Source of the DNA: an uncultured Collinsella sp.
GTDB taxonomy: Bacteria > Actinomycetota > Coriobacteriia > Coriobacteriales > Coriobacteriaceae
DNA length: 37,952 bases
Reading direction: 5' to 3'
Assembly: GCA_959026535.1 (NCBI GenBank)
Contig: CAUFMB010000020.1
Location: forward strand, 1 to 37,952
In this document: positions 24,003 through 33,152 of the stretch, piece by piece
Position numbering within the stretch: the first letter of the stretch is position 1
Layout: each line of letters opens with the position of its first letter
Notes under the pieces: generated by a model
Database searches by the model: none
What the model was told of the DNA's origin: nothing
The model's input: only the letters and a program-made list of their open reading frames with translations
Position numbers and translations under genes: made by a program

Positions 24003-25358
24003 ATGAGCTACACGCAGAAAGTTCTCGAAGAGCTCAAGGCCCGCTATCCCGAGCAGCCTGAGTTCATCCAGGCCGCGACCGAGATCCTCGGCACCATCCA
24101 GCCGGCGCTCGACGCCCATCCCGAGTACGAGGAGGCCGCCCTGCTTGAGCGCCTCGTCGAGCCCGAGCGCATCGTTATGTTCCGTGTTCCCTGGGTCGAC
24201 GATCAGGGCAAGGTCCAGGTCAACCGCGGCTACCGCGTCGAGTTCAACTCTGCCATTGGACCCTACAAGGGCGGCCTGCGCTTTAACCCGACGGTCACCC
24301 TGGGCATGCTCAAGTTCCTGGGCCTGGAGCAGATCCTCAAGAACAGCCTGACCACCCTTCCCATGGGCGGCGGCAAGGGCGGCTCCGACTTTGACCCCAA
24401 GGGCAAGTCCAACAACGAGATCATGCACTTCTGCCAGTCCTTCATGACCGAGCTCTATCGCCACATCGGCCCCAACACCGACGTTCCCGCCGGCGACCTG
24501 GGCGTTGGTGGCCGCGAGGTTGCCTACCTGTTCGGTCAGTACAAGCGCCTGACCAACGAGTGGACCGGCGTTCTCACCGGCAAGGGCCTCTCCTTTGGCG
24601 GCTCGCTCGCCCGTACCGAGGCCACCGGCTACGGCCTGGCCTACTTTGTGGACGAGTACCTCAAGAGTCGCGGCGACTCCTTCGAGGGCAAGAACGTCGT
24701 CGTTCACGGCTCCGGCAACGTCGCTATCTACGCGGTCCAGAAGGTCACTCAGCTCGGCGGCAAGGTGCTCGCCTGCTCCGATACCCACGGCTGGGTCGAT
24801 GATCCCGACGGCATCGACTACACCGTGCTCGAGCACATCTACAACAAGAAGCGCTCTGGCCACGACAAGGGCGTTACGCTCGCTATGTACGTTGACGAGA
24901 AGCCTAACGCCGTGTGGCACGAGGGCGACGGCCGCGGCGTGTGGCAGCTTCCCTGCGATATCGCGCTGCCCTGCGCTCGCGAGAACACGCTGCTGCTCGA
25001 GGACGCCCAGGCACTCGTCGCCAACGGCTGCAAGGTGGTCGGCGAGGGCGCGAACATGCCCACGACCATCGAGGCCACGACCTACTTCCAGAAGAACGGC
25101 GTCGCCTTTATGCCCGGTAAGGCTGCCAACGCCGGCGGCGTGCTCGTGTCCGGCCTGGAGATGAGCCAGAACGCCGAGCACCTGTCCTGGACCTTCGAGG
25201 AGGTCGACGGCAAGCTCGAGCAGCTCATGCGCGGCATGTTCCACAACGTGGACGACACCGCCAAGGAGTACGGCCAGGAGGGCAACTTCGTTATGGGCGC
25301 CAACATCGCCGGCTTCCTGAAGGTCGCCGACGCCATGCTCGCCCAGGGCGTCTGCTAA
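24003..25358 (+). CDS. gdhA: NADP-type glutamate dehydrogenase
   Basis: Reductively aminates 2-oxoglutarate to glutamate. The 451-residue length matches the hexameric bacterial enzyme (E. coli GdhA 447). Visible marks are GPYKGGLRFNPTVTLGMLKF, the active-site segment PMGGGKGGSDFDPKGKS with K125, TDVPAGDLGVGGREV, and the nucleotide-binding VVHGSGNVAIYAVQK. The ATG at 24003 follows GGAGG (23994-23998); an in-frame ATG at 23955 adds 16 residues without a ribosome site. TATTAT at 23924-23929 is a possible -10. It is a single-gene unit closed by the terminator at 25386. Whether NADPH or NADH is preferred cannot be proven by eye. Confidence 0.96.
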   Translation: MSYTQKVLEELKARYPEQPEFIQAATEILGTIQPALDAHPEYEEAALLERLVEPERIVMFRVPWVDDQGKVQVNRGYRVEFNSAIGPYKGGLRFNPTVTLGMLKFLGLEQILKNSLTTLPMGGGKGGSDFDPKGKSNNEIMHFCQSFMTELYRHIGPNTDVPAGDLGVGGREVAYLFGQYKRLTNEWTGVLTGKGLSFGGSLARTEATGYGLAYFVDEYLKSRGDSFEGKNVVVHGSGNVAIYAVQKVTQLGGKVLACSDTHGWVDDPDGIDYTVLEHIYNKKRSGHDKGVTLAMYVDEKPNAVWHEGDGRGVWQLPCDIALPCARENTLLLEDAQALVANGCKVVGEGANMPTTIEATTYFQKNGVAFMPGKAANAGGVLVSGLEMSQNAEHLSWTFEEVDGKLEQLMRGMFHNVDDTAKEYGQEGNFVMGANIAGFLKVADAMLAQGVC

Positions 25359-25385
25359 ATCTTCGCTCGACATAGCCTGTGATGA

Positions 25386-25416
25386 GGCTCCCAGCCATTC
25401 CGGCTGGGAGCCTTTT
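25386..25416 (+). terminator. Rho-independent terminator after gdhA
   Basis: GGCTCCCAGCC (25386-25396) pairs perfectly with GGCTGGGAGCC (25402-25412) around ATTCC, followed by TTTT. Confidence 0.93.
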
Positions 25417-25434
25417 CTATCCCGGAGGACTCCT

Positions 25435-25509
25435 CATAACTTGCGGTGATATACGGACTGTTTTGCGTTCCAGAACGGCTAATCAGTCCGTATATCACCG
25501 CAAGTTATG
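25435..25509. repeat. Perfect 26-bp hairpin element, copy B (TTGCGGTGA family)
   Basis: Bases 25435-25460 (core TTGCGGTGATATACGGACTG) are exactly complementary to 25484-25509. The 23-base loop contains a nested CGTTC-CA-GAACG hairpin (25466-25477). It follows the gdhA terminator and precedes the molybdenum hydroxylase genes. The arms share TTGCGGTGA-N-ATA with the copy at 22328, and both loops begin near a TGTTTT word. No transposase is nearby. Confidence 0.9.
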
Positions 25510-25588
25510 TATGGGTGGGTGGATTTTGTCCTAAAACGGTGTGCGGCCCCTCGTTTGGTACACTTAAAAGTACTGGACAAGTGGAGAG

Positions 25589-26503
25589 ATGGGGGAGAAC
25601 GTGCTCAAGTTCGGTACCTACGTCCGTGTTGGAAACGCGGCCGAAGCCTATGAGCTCTTACAGAAGAACCGCAACAACAAGATTGTGGGCGGCGGCATCT
25701 GGATGCGCCTGGGTTCGCGTCGCGTGGCGACGGCGATTGACCTTTCGGCCTGCGGACTCGATCAGATCGAGGAGACCGAGACCGAGTTTCGCATCGGTGC
25801 CATGTGCACCCTGCGCCAGATCGAGCGCCATACCGGGCTCAACGCGCTTGTCAACCATGTCTTTGAGTTCGCCGTCCACGATATTGTAGGCGTGCAGCTG
25901 CGCAATACCGCCACGGTGGGCGGCAGCATCTACGGCCGCTTTGGTTTTTCGGACGTGCTCTCGGCCTTTTTGGCGCTCGATTCCTATGTTGAGCTGACGG
26001 GCGCCGGCCGCGTGCCGCTCGCGGAGTTCGTGGACATGGGCTACGTACGTGACGTGATCGAGCGCGTCGTGGTCGTCAAGCACGATTACCGTGCGAGCTA
26101 CGAGGCCGTGCGCAAGGCCGCGACCGACTTCCCCTCGCTGAACGTTACCGCCGCCTGGTGGGACGGCTCCTGGCACGTCACCGTGGGCGCCCGCCCGCTG
26201 CGCGCGACCTTGCTGCAGGGCGAGGCATCTGGCCTCACCAGCGAGCAGCCTTCCGAGGACGAGCTTCGCGCCCTTGCCGCATCCGTGCGTTCCCTGAGCT
26301 ACGGCACCAACCTTTGGGGCTCGGCCGACTACCGTCGCCGCATCTCGGCCCCGCTCGCCATCCAGGCCGTGCGCCGCGCCGCCGGTATCGAGCTTTCTGC
26401 CGCGCTTGCCCGCGAGCTCGAGACCGTGCAGGTCCCCAAGTTTGCCACGGACGAGTATTCCTGCCGCCGCGTGCCCGGCGTCGATTCTAGCGAGGTGCGC
26501 TAA
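25589..26503 (+). CDS. Molybdenum hydroxylase FAD-binding subunit
   Basis: A 304-residue protein of the XdhB/CoxM/YgfM family, which passes electrons from the iron-sulfur clusters to NAD+ or another acceptor through FAD. FAD-site marks are IVGGGIWMRLGS near residue 32 and LRNTATVGGSIYGRFGFSD near residue 107. The C-terminal CO-dehydrogenase-flavoprotein-like domain ends about residue 290. The ATG at 25589 has only a close GGAG; a GTG at 25601, preceded by GGGGGAG, is an alternative start. The stop overlaps the next gene (TAATG), so the two subunits are co-translated. Confidence 0.88.
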   Translation: MGENVLKFGTYVRVGNAAEAYELLQKNRNNKIVGGGIWMRLGSRRVATAIDLSACGLDQIEETETEFRIGAMCTLRQIERHTGLNALVNHVFEFAVHDIVGVQLRNTATVGGSIYGRFGFSDVLSAFLALDSYVELTGAGRVPLAEFVDMGYVRDVIERVVVVKHDYRASYEAVRKAATDFPSLNVTAAWWDGSWHVTVGARPLRATLLQGEASGLTSEQPSEDELRALAASVRSLSYGTNLWGSADYRRRISAPLAIQAVRRAAGIELSAALARELETVQVPKFATDEYSCRRVPGVDSSEVR

Positions 26504-29334
26504 TGGCTGCCAAACTCATCGATCTTTCCTTTACGCTCAACGGCCGTAAGGTCAAGGTCCAGATTGCCCCCGACACCATGCTCTTTGCGCTTTTGCGCGA
26601 GCAGGGTTGCGCGTCGGTGCGCTGTGCCTGCGAAACCACCAACTGCGGCCTGTGCACGGTGTGGCTCGACGGCGACCCGGTGCTGAGTTGCTCGGTTCCC
26701 GCGGCGCGCGTCGAGGGTCGCTCCGTCACCACGCTCGAGGGTCTCAAGGCCGAGTCTGAGGCGCTGGCCCGTGCGATGGCTGCCGAAGGCGCCGAGCAGT
26801 GCGGTTTTTGCGCCCCCGGCCTCATTATGAACGTGCTGGCGCTTGCCCGCGTCGCCAAGGAGGATCCGAGCCTCGTCGCCACGCGCGAGGAACTCTCGCG
26901 CCAGCTCGCCGGCAACCTCTGCCGCTGCAGCGGTTACGAGAGCCAGCTGCGCGCCATCGTGCGCTTCCTCAATGAGTCTGGCGTGCAGGTTGGCTTTGAG
27001 ATGCCCGAGCTGCCGGTCAACGACACCAGCTACGACGGTGTCTCCTACAAGCAGATCACCCACAAGCAGCCCAAGAAGGACTCGAAGGCCCTGCTCGAGG
27101 GTCGTCCGGTCTACACGGGCGATATGGTGCCCGCCGGTGCGCTCATCGTCAAACTCAAGCGCAGCCCCTATGCCCGCGCCAAGATCCGCTCCATCGATAC
27201 GTCGCGCGCACTGAAGGTGCCCGGCGTCGTGGGCGTCTACACCTACGAGGACGTGCCCAAGCGCCGCTTTACCATCGCCGGCCAGAGCTATCCGCAGCCG
27301 AGTCCCTACGACCGCCTGATTCTCGAGAACCTCGTCCGTTACCAAAACGAGGAGGTGGCGATCGTCGCTGCCGAGACCGAGGAGGCCGCCGACAAGGCGC
27401 TCAAGCTCATCAAGGTCGACTACGAGGTACTCGAGCCGCTGCTCGACTTTACCAAGGCACTCGATAACGACATCGTGGTTCACCCCGAGGGCGACGTGAC
27501 CTTTATGTTCCCGCAGGGCGGCGACGTGCCCCGCAACCTGGTGTGCAGCGGTACCAGCGATTTTGGCAACCTCGACGAGGCATTCGCCCAGAGTGACATC
27601 GTCTTTGAGCGCACCTACACCAGCCAGGCCACGCAGACCGCGCCCATGGAAACCTTCCGCGCCTTCGCGACGACCGACGCGTTCGGGCGTATCTCGGTGA
27701 CCACCTCCACGCAGGTGCCCTTCCACGTGCGCCGCATGGTCGCGCAGTCGCTCGATATCCCGCAGTCGCAGGTGCAGGTCATTAAGCCGCGCATCGGCGG
27801 CGGCTTTGGCTCCAAGCAGACGGGCTGCTGCGAGATCTTCGTGGCGTTCGTCACCCAGCAGACCGGCCGTCCGAGCTATTGCTGCTACACCCGTGAGGAG
27901 ACCATCACCGCCGGCAACTCGCGCCACCAGATGCAGATGACCGTTAAGCTGGGCGCCATGAACGACGGCACCATCACGGCCATCGACCTGCATACGCTGT
28001 CCAACGCCGGCGCGTACGGCGAGCACGCTACCACGACGATCGGTCTTTCGGGCCACAAGAGCCTGCCCATCTACAACCATGTGAAGGCGAGCCGCTTTAG
28101 CTGGGACGCCGTCTACACCAACACTAACCGCGGCGGCGCGTATCGCGGCTACGGTGCCACCCAGGGCCAGTTTGCTGTGGAGAGCGCCGTCAACGAGCTC
28201 GCCGACATGCTGCACATGGACCCCGCCGACCTGCGCCTTAAGAACATTGTGCGCGAGGGCGAGATCATGCCGCAGTACTACAACGAGAAGCTCAACGCCT
28301 GCGCACTCGACCGCTGCCTGCTGCGCGCGATGGACATGATCGGTTGGCGCGACAAGCCGCTGGCCGTCGACCTGGGCGATCGCGTGCGCGCCCTGGGCTG
28401 CGCGCTCACCATGCAGGGCTCGGGCATTTCCAACGTGGATATCGCCGGCATCGACATGCGCCTGGAGGAAGACGGCTTCATTACCATCGGCACCGGCGCC
28501 ACCGATAACGGCATGGGCGTCGACACGATCCTGGCGCAGATTGCCGCCGAGGAGCTGGGCGTGGAGAGTTCCCTGATCGTGGTGCGCGGCGTGGACACCG
28601 ACGTGTCGCCGTTCGACGCCGGCTCGTACGCGAGCTCGGGCACGTACGTGACGGGCCTTGCCGCCAAGAACGCCGCGACCGAGCTGCGCGAGAAGATTTG
28701 CACCAAGGCTGCCCAGATGTGGGACGTTGACGCCGCCGATGTGGTCTTTGATGGCCAGTACGTGCGTCTGTCCGACGAGCGTGCCGCGCGCGAGCAGAAT
28801 CGCTACCTCACGCTGCGCGACTTTGCCAACCTGTGCGTCAAGAACATCGCGGGCGGCGACGCGCTCACCTCGCACGCCTCTGCCTGCCTGCCCGTTTCGC
28901 CTCCGCCGTTTATGGCCGGCATTGCCGAGGTCGAGGTCGACAAGGCTACCGGCAAGGTGACTGTGGTGGACTATGCGGCGGCCGTGGACTGCGGCACCGT
29001 GATCAACGAGGCGCTCGCGCGCGTCCAGGCTGAGGGCGGCATTGCCCAGGGCATCGGCCATGCGCTCTACGAGATCGTCGAGCACGACGACCGCGGCCGT
29101 CTGCGCACCGGCAACTTTATGAGCTACAAGCTACCCACGCGCCTGGATATCGGCAGCATACGCGTGGCCTTTGAGCCGAGCTACGAGCCGACGGGTCCGT
29201 TTGGTGCCAAGTCGATCGGCGAGGTCGTCATCAACACGCCGCTCGCCGCCGTGGCCTCGGCCGTGGCACACGCCACCGGCCACCAGGTGCGCTCGCTGCC
29301 GATCACGCCCGAGAAGGCCCTGCTGGGGGAGTAG
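26503..29334 (+). CDS. Molybdenum hydroxylase, fused 2Fe-2S and Mo-binding subunit (XdhD-like)
   Basis: A 943-residue fusion. Residues 1-165 hold two [2Fe-2S] clusters: C43/C48/C51/C63 (plant type) and C100/C103/C140/C142. From about 195 the molybdopterin-binding domains of the xanthine dehydrogenase family follow, with IGGGFGSKQTGCCEIF, GGAYRGYGATQGQF and the catalytic glutamate E907 in FGAKSIGEVV. Fusion order and length resemble E. coli XdhD (956), whose neighbour YgfM is the FAD subunit, so the pair here is the same arrangement. XdhD-type enzymes have been linked by comparative genomics to selenium-dependent molybdenum hydroxylases. The substrate is not determinable; purines or related heterocycles are likely. 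An extra cysteine pair (C36, C41) stands beside the first cluster. Confidence 0.88.
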   Translation: MAAKLIDLSFTLNGRKVKVQIAPDTMLFALLREQGCASVRCACETTNCGLCTVWLDGDPVLSCSVPAARVEGRSVTTLEGLKAESEALARAMAAEGAEQCGFCAPGLIMNVLALARVAKEDPSLVATREELSRQLAGNLCRCSGYESQLRAIVRFLNESGVQVGFEMPELPVNDTSYDGVSYKQITHKQPKKDSKALLEGRPVYTGDMVPAGALIVKLKRSPYARAKIRSIDTSRALKVPGVVGVYTYEDVPKRRFTIAGQSYPQPSPYDRLILENLVRYQNEEVAIVAAETEEAADKALKLIKVDYEVLEPLLDFTKALDNDIVVHPEGDVTFMFPQGGDVPRNLVCSGTSDFGNLDEAFAQSDIVFERTYTSQATQTAPMETFRAFATTDAFGRISVTTSTQVPFHVRRMVAQSLDIPQSQVQVIKPRIGGGFGSKQTGCCEIFVAFVTQQTGRPSYCCYTREETITAGNSRHQMQMTVKLGAMNDGTITAIDLHTLSNAGAYGEHATTTIGLSGHKSLPIYNHVKASRFSWDAVYTNTNRGGAYRGYGATQGQFAVESAVNELADMLHMDPADLRLKNIVREGEIMPQYYNEKLNACALDRCLLRAMDMIGWRDKPLAVDLGDRVRALGCALTMQGSGISNVDIAGIDMRLEEDGFITIGTGATDNGMGVDTILAQIAAEELGVESSLIVVRGVDTDVSPFDAGSYASSGTYVTGLAAKNAATELREKICTKAAQMWDVDAADVVFDGQYVRLSDERAAREQNRYLTLRDFANLCVKNIAGGDALTSHASACLPVSPPPFMAGIAEVEVDKATGKVTVVDYAAAVDCGTVINEALARVQAEGGIAQGIGHALYEIVEHDDRGRLRTGNFMSYKLPTRLDIGSIRVAFEPSYEPTGPFGAKSIGEVVINTPLAAVASAVAHATGHQVRSLPITPEKALLGE

Positions 29335-29363
29335 CGGGTCTGCGGACAAGTCGTAATTTGCGG

Positions 29364-29388
29364 GGCGGGGCAACTCGCCCCGCCTTTT
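29364..29388 (+). terminator. Rho-independent terminator after the Mo hydroxylase genes
   Basis: GGCGGGGC (29364-29371) pairs with GCCCCGCC (29377-29384) around AACTC, followed by TTTT. Confidence 0.9.
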
Positions 29389-29446
29389 GCACTCGTGGTG
29401 AGGTCGTGAGCTTGTAAAAGGTGTGCGTGCGCTTGTCGTTCGTATC

Positions 29447-29455
29447 TGCTATCAT
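29447..29455 (+). promoter_or_regulatory. Extended -10 element before tRNA-Leu
   Basis: TGC-TATCAT, an extended -10 form, ends 19 bases before the tRNA. No good -35 stands at the usual distance, which is acceptable for extended -10 promoters. Assigned by eye only. Confidence 0.4.
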
Positions 29456-29474
29456 TCCTAATCTGTGCGCTCAT

Positions 29475-29558
29475 GCGGGCGTGGCGGAATTGGTAGACGC
29501 GCCAGATTTAGGTTCTGGTGGGATTCCCGTGAAGGTTCGAGTCCTTTCGCCCGCACCA
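29475..29558 (+). tRNA. tRNA-Leu (anticodon UAG)
   Basis: Acceptor arms GCGGGCG (29475-29481) and CGCCCGC (29548-29554) pair, followed by the discriminator A and an encoded CCA. The anticodon stem CCAGA/TCTGG encloses TTTAGGT with anticodon TAG at 29509-29511. The T-loop TTCGAGT and a class II variable arm with GGGATTCCC character are present. It reads CUA/CUG leucine codons. Confidence 0.96.
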
Positions 29559-29649
29559 ACGCACCAGCGTCGGCCTCGGTCGTCGCGACACTTTGTTGCA
29601 TAAAGGTACCAGCACCTCAGATAAGCTGGGCAGTATGAGGAGGAACGTG

Positions 29650-30948
29650 TTGAACATCACCGCTTCTGACGTCAAGGACGCCAAGCTCACCGTTACGGTC
29701 ACCATCCCGGCCGCTGACGTCGACGCCGCGATCAAGAAGGCCTACAAGGACACCGCCAAGAAGTACCGCTTCCCGGGCTTCCGTGCCGGCAAGGCTCCCC
29801 GTCCGGTCATCGACTCCGCACTTGGCGCCGAGGCTACCCTCGCTCAGGCCACCAACGACCTGATCGCCGCCAACGAGCCCGCCGTCCTCAACGAGCTGGA
29901 CATCGTCCCCACCAAGAACGGTGACTACAAGGAGCTCGACCTCGCCAAGGATCACGAGGACTACACCTACACCGTCGAGTTCTCCCTGCGTCCTGCTGCT
30001 GAGCTCTCCTCCTTCGACGCCGTCGAGATCGAGATGCCCCCTGCGGAGGTCACCGAGTCCGAGATTAACAACCAGGTCGAGATGCTCCTCAACTACCGTG
30101 CCACCTTCGAGGACGTCGAGGGTCGCGCCGTCGAGGCCGAGGACTATGTGACCGTCGACCTCAAGGCCGTCGAGAACGCCGACAACTTCGCCGCCGAGGG
30201 CCGCATGCTCATCGCCGGTAGCGACAGCAACCCCAAGGAGTTCAACGAGGCCCTGATCGGCGCTAACGTTGACGACGTCAAGACCGTCACCTGGACCGAC
30301 GAGGTCGAGGAGGGCGAGGAGGCCGAGACCCACACCGTCGAGGTCACCGTCAAGGGCATCAAGGTCCGCAACACCCCCGAGCTCACCGACGAGCTCGTCA
30401 AGTCCGACTTTGGCTTCGACAGCATCGACGCTATGCGCGACGCCATCAAGATCGAGATCGAGCAGGACAAGGCTTCCCGACTCCCGGCCGAGAAGGAGAA
30501 CCGTTGCGTCTCCGCTCTCGCCGAGCGCCTGCAGCTCGACGAGATGGACGCCGACTACGAGCAGTCCGTCTTTGAGGAGCTTGGCCAGAACTTCCTGTCC
30601 AACCTCGCTGCCCGCGGCATGACCCTGGACACCTGGCTGCCCGCTTCCGGCCTGACCATGGAGCAGTTCATCGGCGACCTGCACAAGCAGGCCAACGACG
30701 TTGCCCGTGAGTCCCTGGCTCTGGACGCCCTCGCCCGCGAGCTCAAGATCGAGGTCACCGAGGATGACATCAACGCCGAGTTCGAGAAGGCCGGCGTCAA
30801 GGACGTCGAGGCTTCCAAGGCCGAGTTCATCGCCGATGGCCGCATGCCTGCCGTCCGCGAGTCCATCCGTCGCTCCAAGGCCGTTGACCACCTGGTCGAG
30901 AACGCCAAGGTGACCGAGGTCGACGAGACCGCCAAGGACGCCGAGTAA
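29650..30948 (+). CDS. tig: Trigger factor, ribosome-associated chaperone
   Basis: A peptidyl-prolyl isomerase and chaperone at the ribosomal exit tunnel. From the TTG at 29650 the product is 432 residues, equal to E. coli Tig, and begins with the family-like ITASDVKDAKLTVTVTIP. The ribosome-binding signature is KKYRFPGFRAGKAPRPVI, the equivalent of GFRxGKxP, near residue 45. The PPIase domain follows, with VEAEDYVTVDLKAV near residue 157, then the helical substrate arms. AGGAGG at 29638-29643 lies six bases before TTG 29650, three before a GTG at 29647, and overlaps an ATG at 29635, so the start is a choice among three. It precedes clpP and clpX, a common arrangement. Confidence 0.93.
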   Translation: MNITASDVKDAKLTVTVTIPAADVDAAIKKAYKDTAKKYRFPGFRAGKAPRPVIDSALGAEATLAQATNDLIAANEPAVLNELDIVPTKNGDYKELDLAKDHEDYTYTVEFSLRPAAELSSFDAVEIEMPPAEVTESEINNQVEMLLNYRATFEDVEGRAVEAEDYVTVDLKAVENADNFAAEGRMLIAGSDSNPKEFNEALIGANVDDVKTVTWTDEVEEGEEAETHTVEVTVKGIKVRNTPELTDELVKSDFGFDSIDAMRDAIKIEIEQDKASRLPAEKENRCVSALAERLQLDEMDADYEQSVFEELGQNFLSNLAARGMTLDTWLPASGLTMEQFIGDLHKQANDVARESLALDALARELKIEVTEDDINAEFEKAGVKDVEASKAEFIADGRMPAVRESIRRSKAVDHLVENAKVTEVDETAKDAE

Positions 30949-31024
30949 TTCTCGCCACCTTGCCCGCGAGCGCATGCGTGCGCCCGTGATGGGGTAAAGT
31001 TATACACCGGTTATCCGGTTGCTT

Positions 31025-31070
31025 CGTACGGTGCCAGCCAATGCATAGCATGCGGGCACCGTACGTTTAT
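31025..31070 (+). terminator. 11-bp hairpin between tig and clpP
   Basis: CGTACGGTGCC (31025-31035) pairs perfectly with GGCACCGTACG (31055-31065) around a 19-base loop, then TTTAT. It is a probable tig terminator with a short T-run, or an mRNA hairpin in the clpP leader, since it ends only 46 bases before clpP. Confidence 0.6.
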
Positions 31071-31111
31071 CTAGAACCAATTTGGTCCGCAAGAGAGAAA
31101 TGGAGATGCGT

Positions 31112-31732
31112 ATGATCGCCAAGTTCGATTCCGCCCTCGTGCCATACGTTATCGAGCAGACGCCGCGCGGCGAGCGCAGCTACGATATCTATTCGCGCCT
31201 GCTCAACGACCGCATCATCTTTTTGGGCGAGGAGATCAACTCCGTCAGCGCCAACCTGGTCGTTGCCCAGCTGCTGCATCTTGAGAGCCAGGATGCCGAG
31301 AAGGATATCTCGCTCTACATCAATTCGCCCGGTGGCGAGGTTTACTCCGGCCTGGCGATTCTTGACACCATGAACTTCATCAAGCCGCAGGTCTCCACCA
31401 TCTGCGTCGGTATGGCCGCGTCCATGGCCGCCGTGCTGCTTTCGGCCGGTGCCAAGGGCAAGCGCTTCTGCCTGCCGCATTCCAAGGTCATGATTCACCA
31501 GCCCAGCGGCGGTGCCCAGGGCCAGCAGACCGAGATTGAGATCGTGGCCGAGGAGATCAAGAAGACCCGCCGCGAGCTCAACCAGATTCTGTCCGACGCC
31601 TCTGGCCAGCCTATCGAGAAGGTCCAGGCCGATACCGAGCGCGACAACTACCTGACCGCCGCCGAGGCCCTCGACTACGGCCTGATCGACCGTATCGTCA
31701 CCTCGCGCGATCTTGCCGCGAAGGACGCCTAG
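31112..31732 (+). CDS. clpP: ATP-dependent Clp protease proteolytic subunit
   Basis: A serine protease that forms the barrel of ClpXP. From the ATG at 31112 it has 206 residues (E. coli 207). Catalytic S104 lies in GMAASMAA and H129 in MIHQPSGG, 25 residues apart as in E. coli. The segment YINSPGGEVYSGLAI is the oxyanion-hole region. GGAG at 31102-31105 is six bases from the chosen ATG; ATGs at 31100 and 31106 are less well placed. The stop is one base before the clpX start, so protease and unfoldase are co-expressed. Confidence 0.95.
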   Translation: MIAKFDSALVPYVIEQTPRGERSYDIYSRLLNDRIIFLGEEINSVSANLVVAQLLHLESQDAEKDISLYINSPGGEVYSGLAILDTMNFIKPQVSTICVGMAASMAAVLLSAGAKGKRFCLPHSKVMIHQPSGGAQGQQTEIEIVAEEIKKTRRELNQILSDASGQPIEKVQADTERDNYLTAAEALDYGLIDRIVTSRDLAAKDA

Positions 31733-31733
31733 G

Positions 31734-33140
31734 ATGGCAGGTAACATGCAGGACAACTTTGACGAGAACGGCAACCCCATCCGCTGCTCCTTCTGCGGAA
31801 AAGAGCAGGGTCAGGTCCGTCGCCTCGTAAAGGGCCCGACCAACATCTTCATTTGCGACGAGTGCGTTGCTGCCTGCTCCGAGATTCTGGAGGAGTCGCT
31901 GGCTTCGGACTTTATGGACGCCGCCCGCAACGGCAAGCTGCCGGGCTTCCTCAACGACCATGGCCAGGCTGCGTCCCAGCCTGCCGTCGACCCCGAGGCC
32001 GAGGGCTTTGAGCTCGAGGACGACCGCCAGGTCATTACGCACGTGCCGACGCCGCACGAGATCTATGACGAGCTTTCGGCCTATGTTATGGGCCAGGAGG
32101 ACGCCAAGCGCGCCATGTCGGTGGCCGTGTACAACCACTACCGTCGCGTGATCGAGGGCGGTGCCGCGGTGTCCGCCTTCGACGGCGGCATGGGCGCCCA
32201 GTTCGGTGACGATATGGACGAGGTGGAGCTCGCCAAGTCCAACATCCTGCTGCTCGGTCCCACCGGTACCGGTAAGACGCTGCTGGCCCAGACGCTCGCG
32301 CGCATCCTCGAGGTGCCGTTTGCCATCGCCGATGCCACCGCGCTCACCGAGGCCGGCTACGTGGGCGAGGACGTGGAGAATATCCTGCTCAAGCTCATCA
32401 ATGCTGCCGATGGTGACATTGAGCGCGCTCAGGTGGGCATTATCTACGTGGACGAGATTGATAAGATCGCCCGTAAGGCCGAGAACCTCTCCATTACCCG
32501 CGATGTCTCGGGCGAGGGAGTTCAGCAGGCGCTGCTTAAGATCCTTGAGGGCACGGTGGCAAGCGTTCCGCCCACCGGCGGCCGTAAGCATCCCCAGCAG
32601 GAGCTGCTGCAGATCGACACGACCAACATCCTGTTCATCTGCGGCGGTGCCTTTGTGGGCCTGGATAAGATCATCGCCGATCGCGTGGGCAACAAGGGCG
32701 TGGGCTTTAACTCCGAGATTGCCGGCCCCACCTCGGTCGACGAGAACGACCTGCTGCGCCAGGTGCTCCCACAGGACCTCAACGCCTTTGGCATGATCCC
32801 CGAGTTTGTGGGACGTACGCCCGTCGTCACCCAGACGCAGGCGCTCGACGAGGATGACCTGGTGTCGATTCTGACCGAGCCCAAGAACGCCGTGGTGCGC
32901 CAGTATCGTAAGATGTTCCAGCTCGAGGACGTTGAGCTTGAGTTTGAGGATGCGGCCCTGCACGAGATCGCCCGCATGGCGCTCGCCCGCAAGACCGGCG
33001 CCCGCGGCCTGCGCTCCATCTGCGAGGACGTGCTGCAGCAGACGATGTTCGACCTGCCCAGCGAGGAAGGCGTCACTAAGGTCATCGTGACCGAAGCCTC
33101 CGTAAAGGGCGAAGAGCAGCCCCAGCGTATCTACGGGTAA
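31734..33140 (+). CDS. clpX: ClpX, ATP-dependent unfoldase subunit of ClpXP
   Basis: An AAA+ unfoldase of 468 residues (E. coli 424). The N-terminal zinc-binding domain has C18/C21 and C41/C44 (CSFCGK and CDEC). Walker A is GPTGTGKT (175-182), Walker B has D240-E241 in YVDEIDKIA, and GYVGEDVENILL is the pore loop. The greater length comes from an acidic linker after the zinc domain and a glycine-rich insertion near VIEGGAAVSAFDGGMGAQF just before the AAA+ core. The start at 31734 has AAGGA eight bases upstream within the clpP end; ATG 31746 is an alternative. Confidence 0.95.
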   Translation: MAGNMQDNFDENGNPIRCSFCGKEQGQVRRLVKGPTNIFICDECVAACSEILEESLASDFMDAARNGKLPGFLNDHGQAASQPAVDPEAEGFELEDDRQVITHVPTPHEIYDELSAYVMGQEDAKRAMSVAVYNHYRRVIEGGAAVSAFDGGMGAQFGDDMDEVELAKSNILLLGPTGTGKTLLAQTLARILEVPFAIADATALTEAGYVGEDVENILLKLINAADGDIERAQVGIIYVDEIDKIARKAENLSITRDVSGEGVQQALLKILEGTVASVPPTGGRKHPQQELLQIDTTNILFICGGAFVGLDKIIADRVGNKGVGFNSEIAGPTSVDENDLLRQVLPQDLNAFGMIPEFVGRTPVVTQTQALDEDDLVSILTEPKNAVVRQYRKMFQLEDVELEFEDAALHEIARMALARKTGARGLRSICEDVLQQTMFDLPSEEGVTKVIVTEASVKGEEQPQRIYG

Positions 33141-33152
33141 ATAGCTTGAATC

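Noticed and set aside
22303..25588. Insertion sequences, phage genes or a CRISPR array around the repeats
   Set aside because: No transposase, integrase or cas gene and no regularly spaced direct repeats occur anywhere in the window; the repeats seen are single hairpins.
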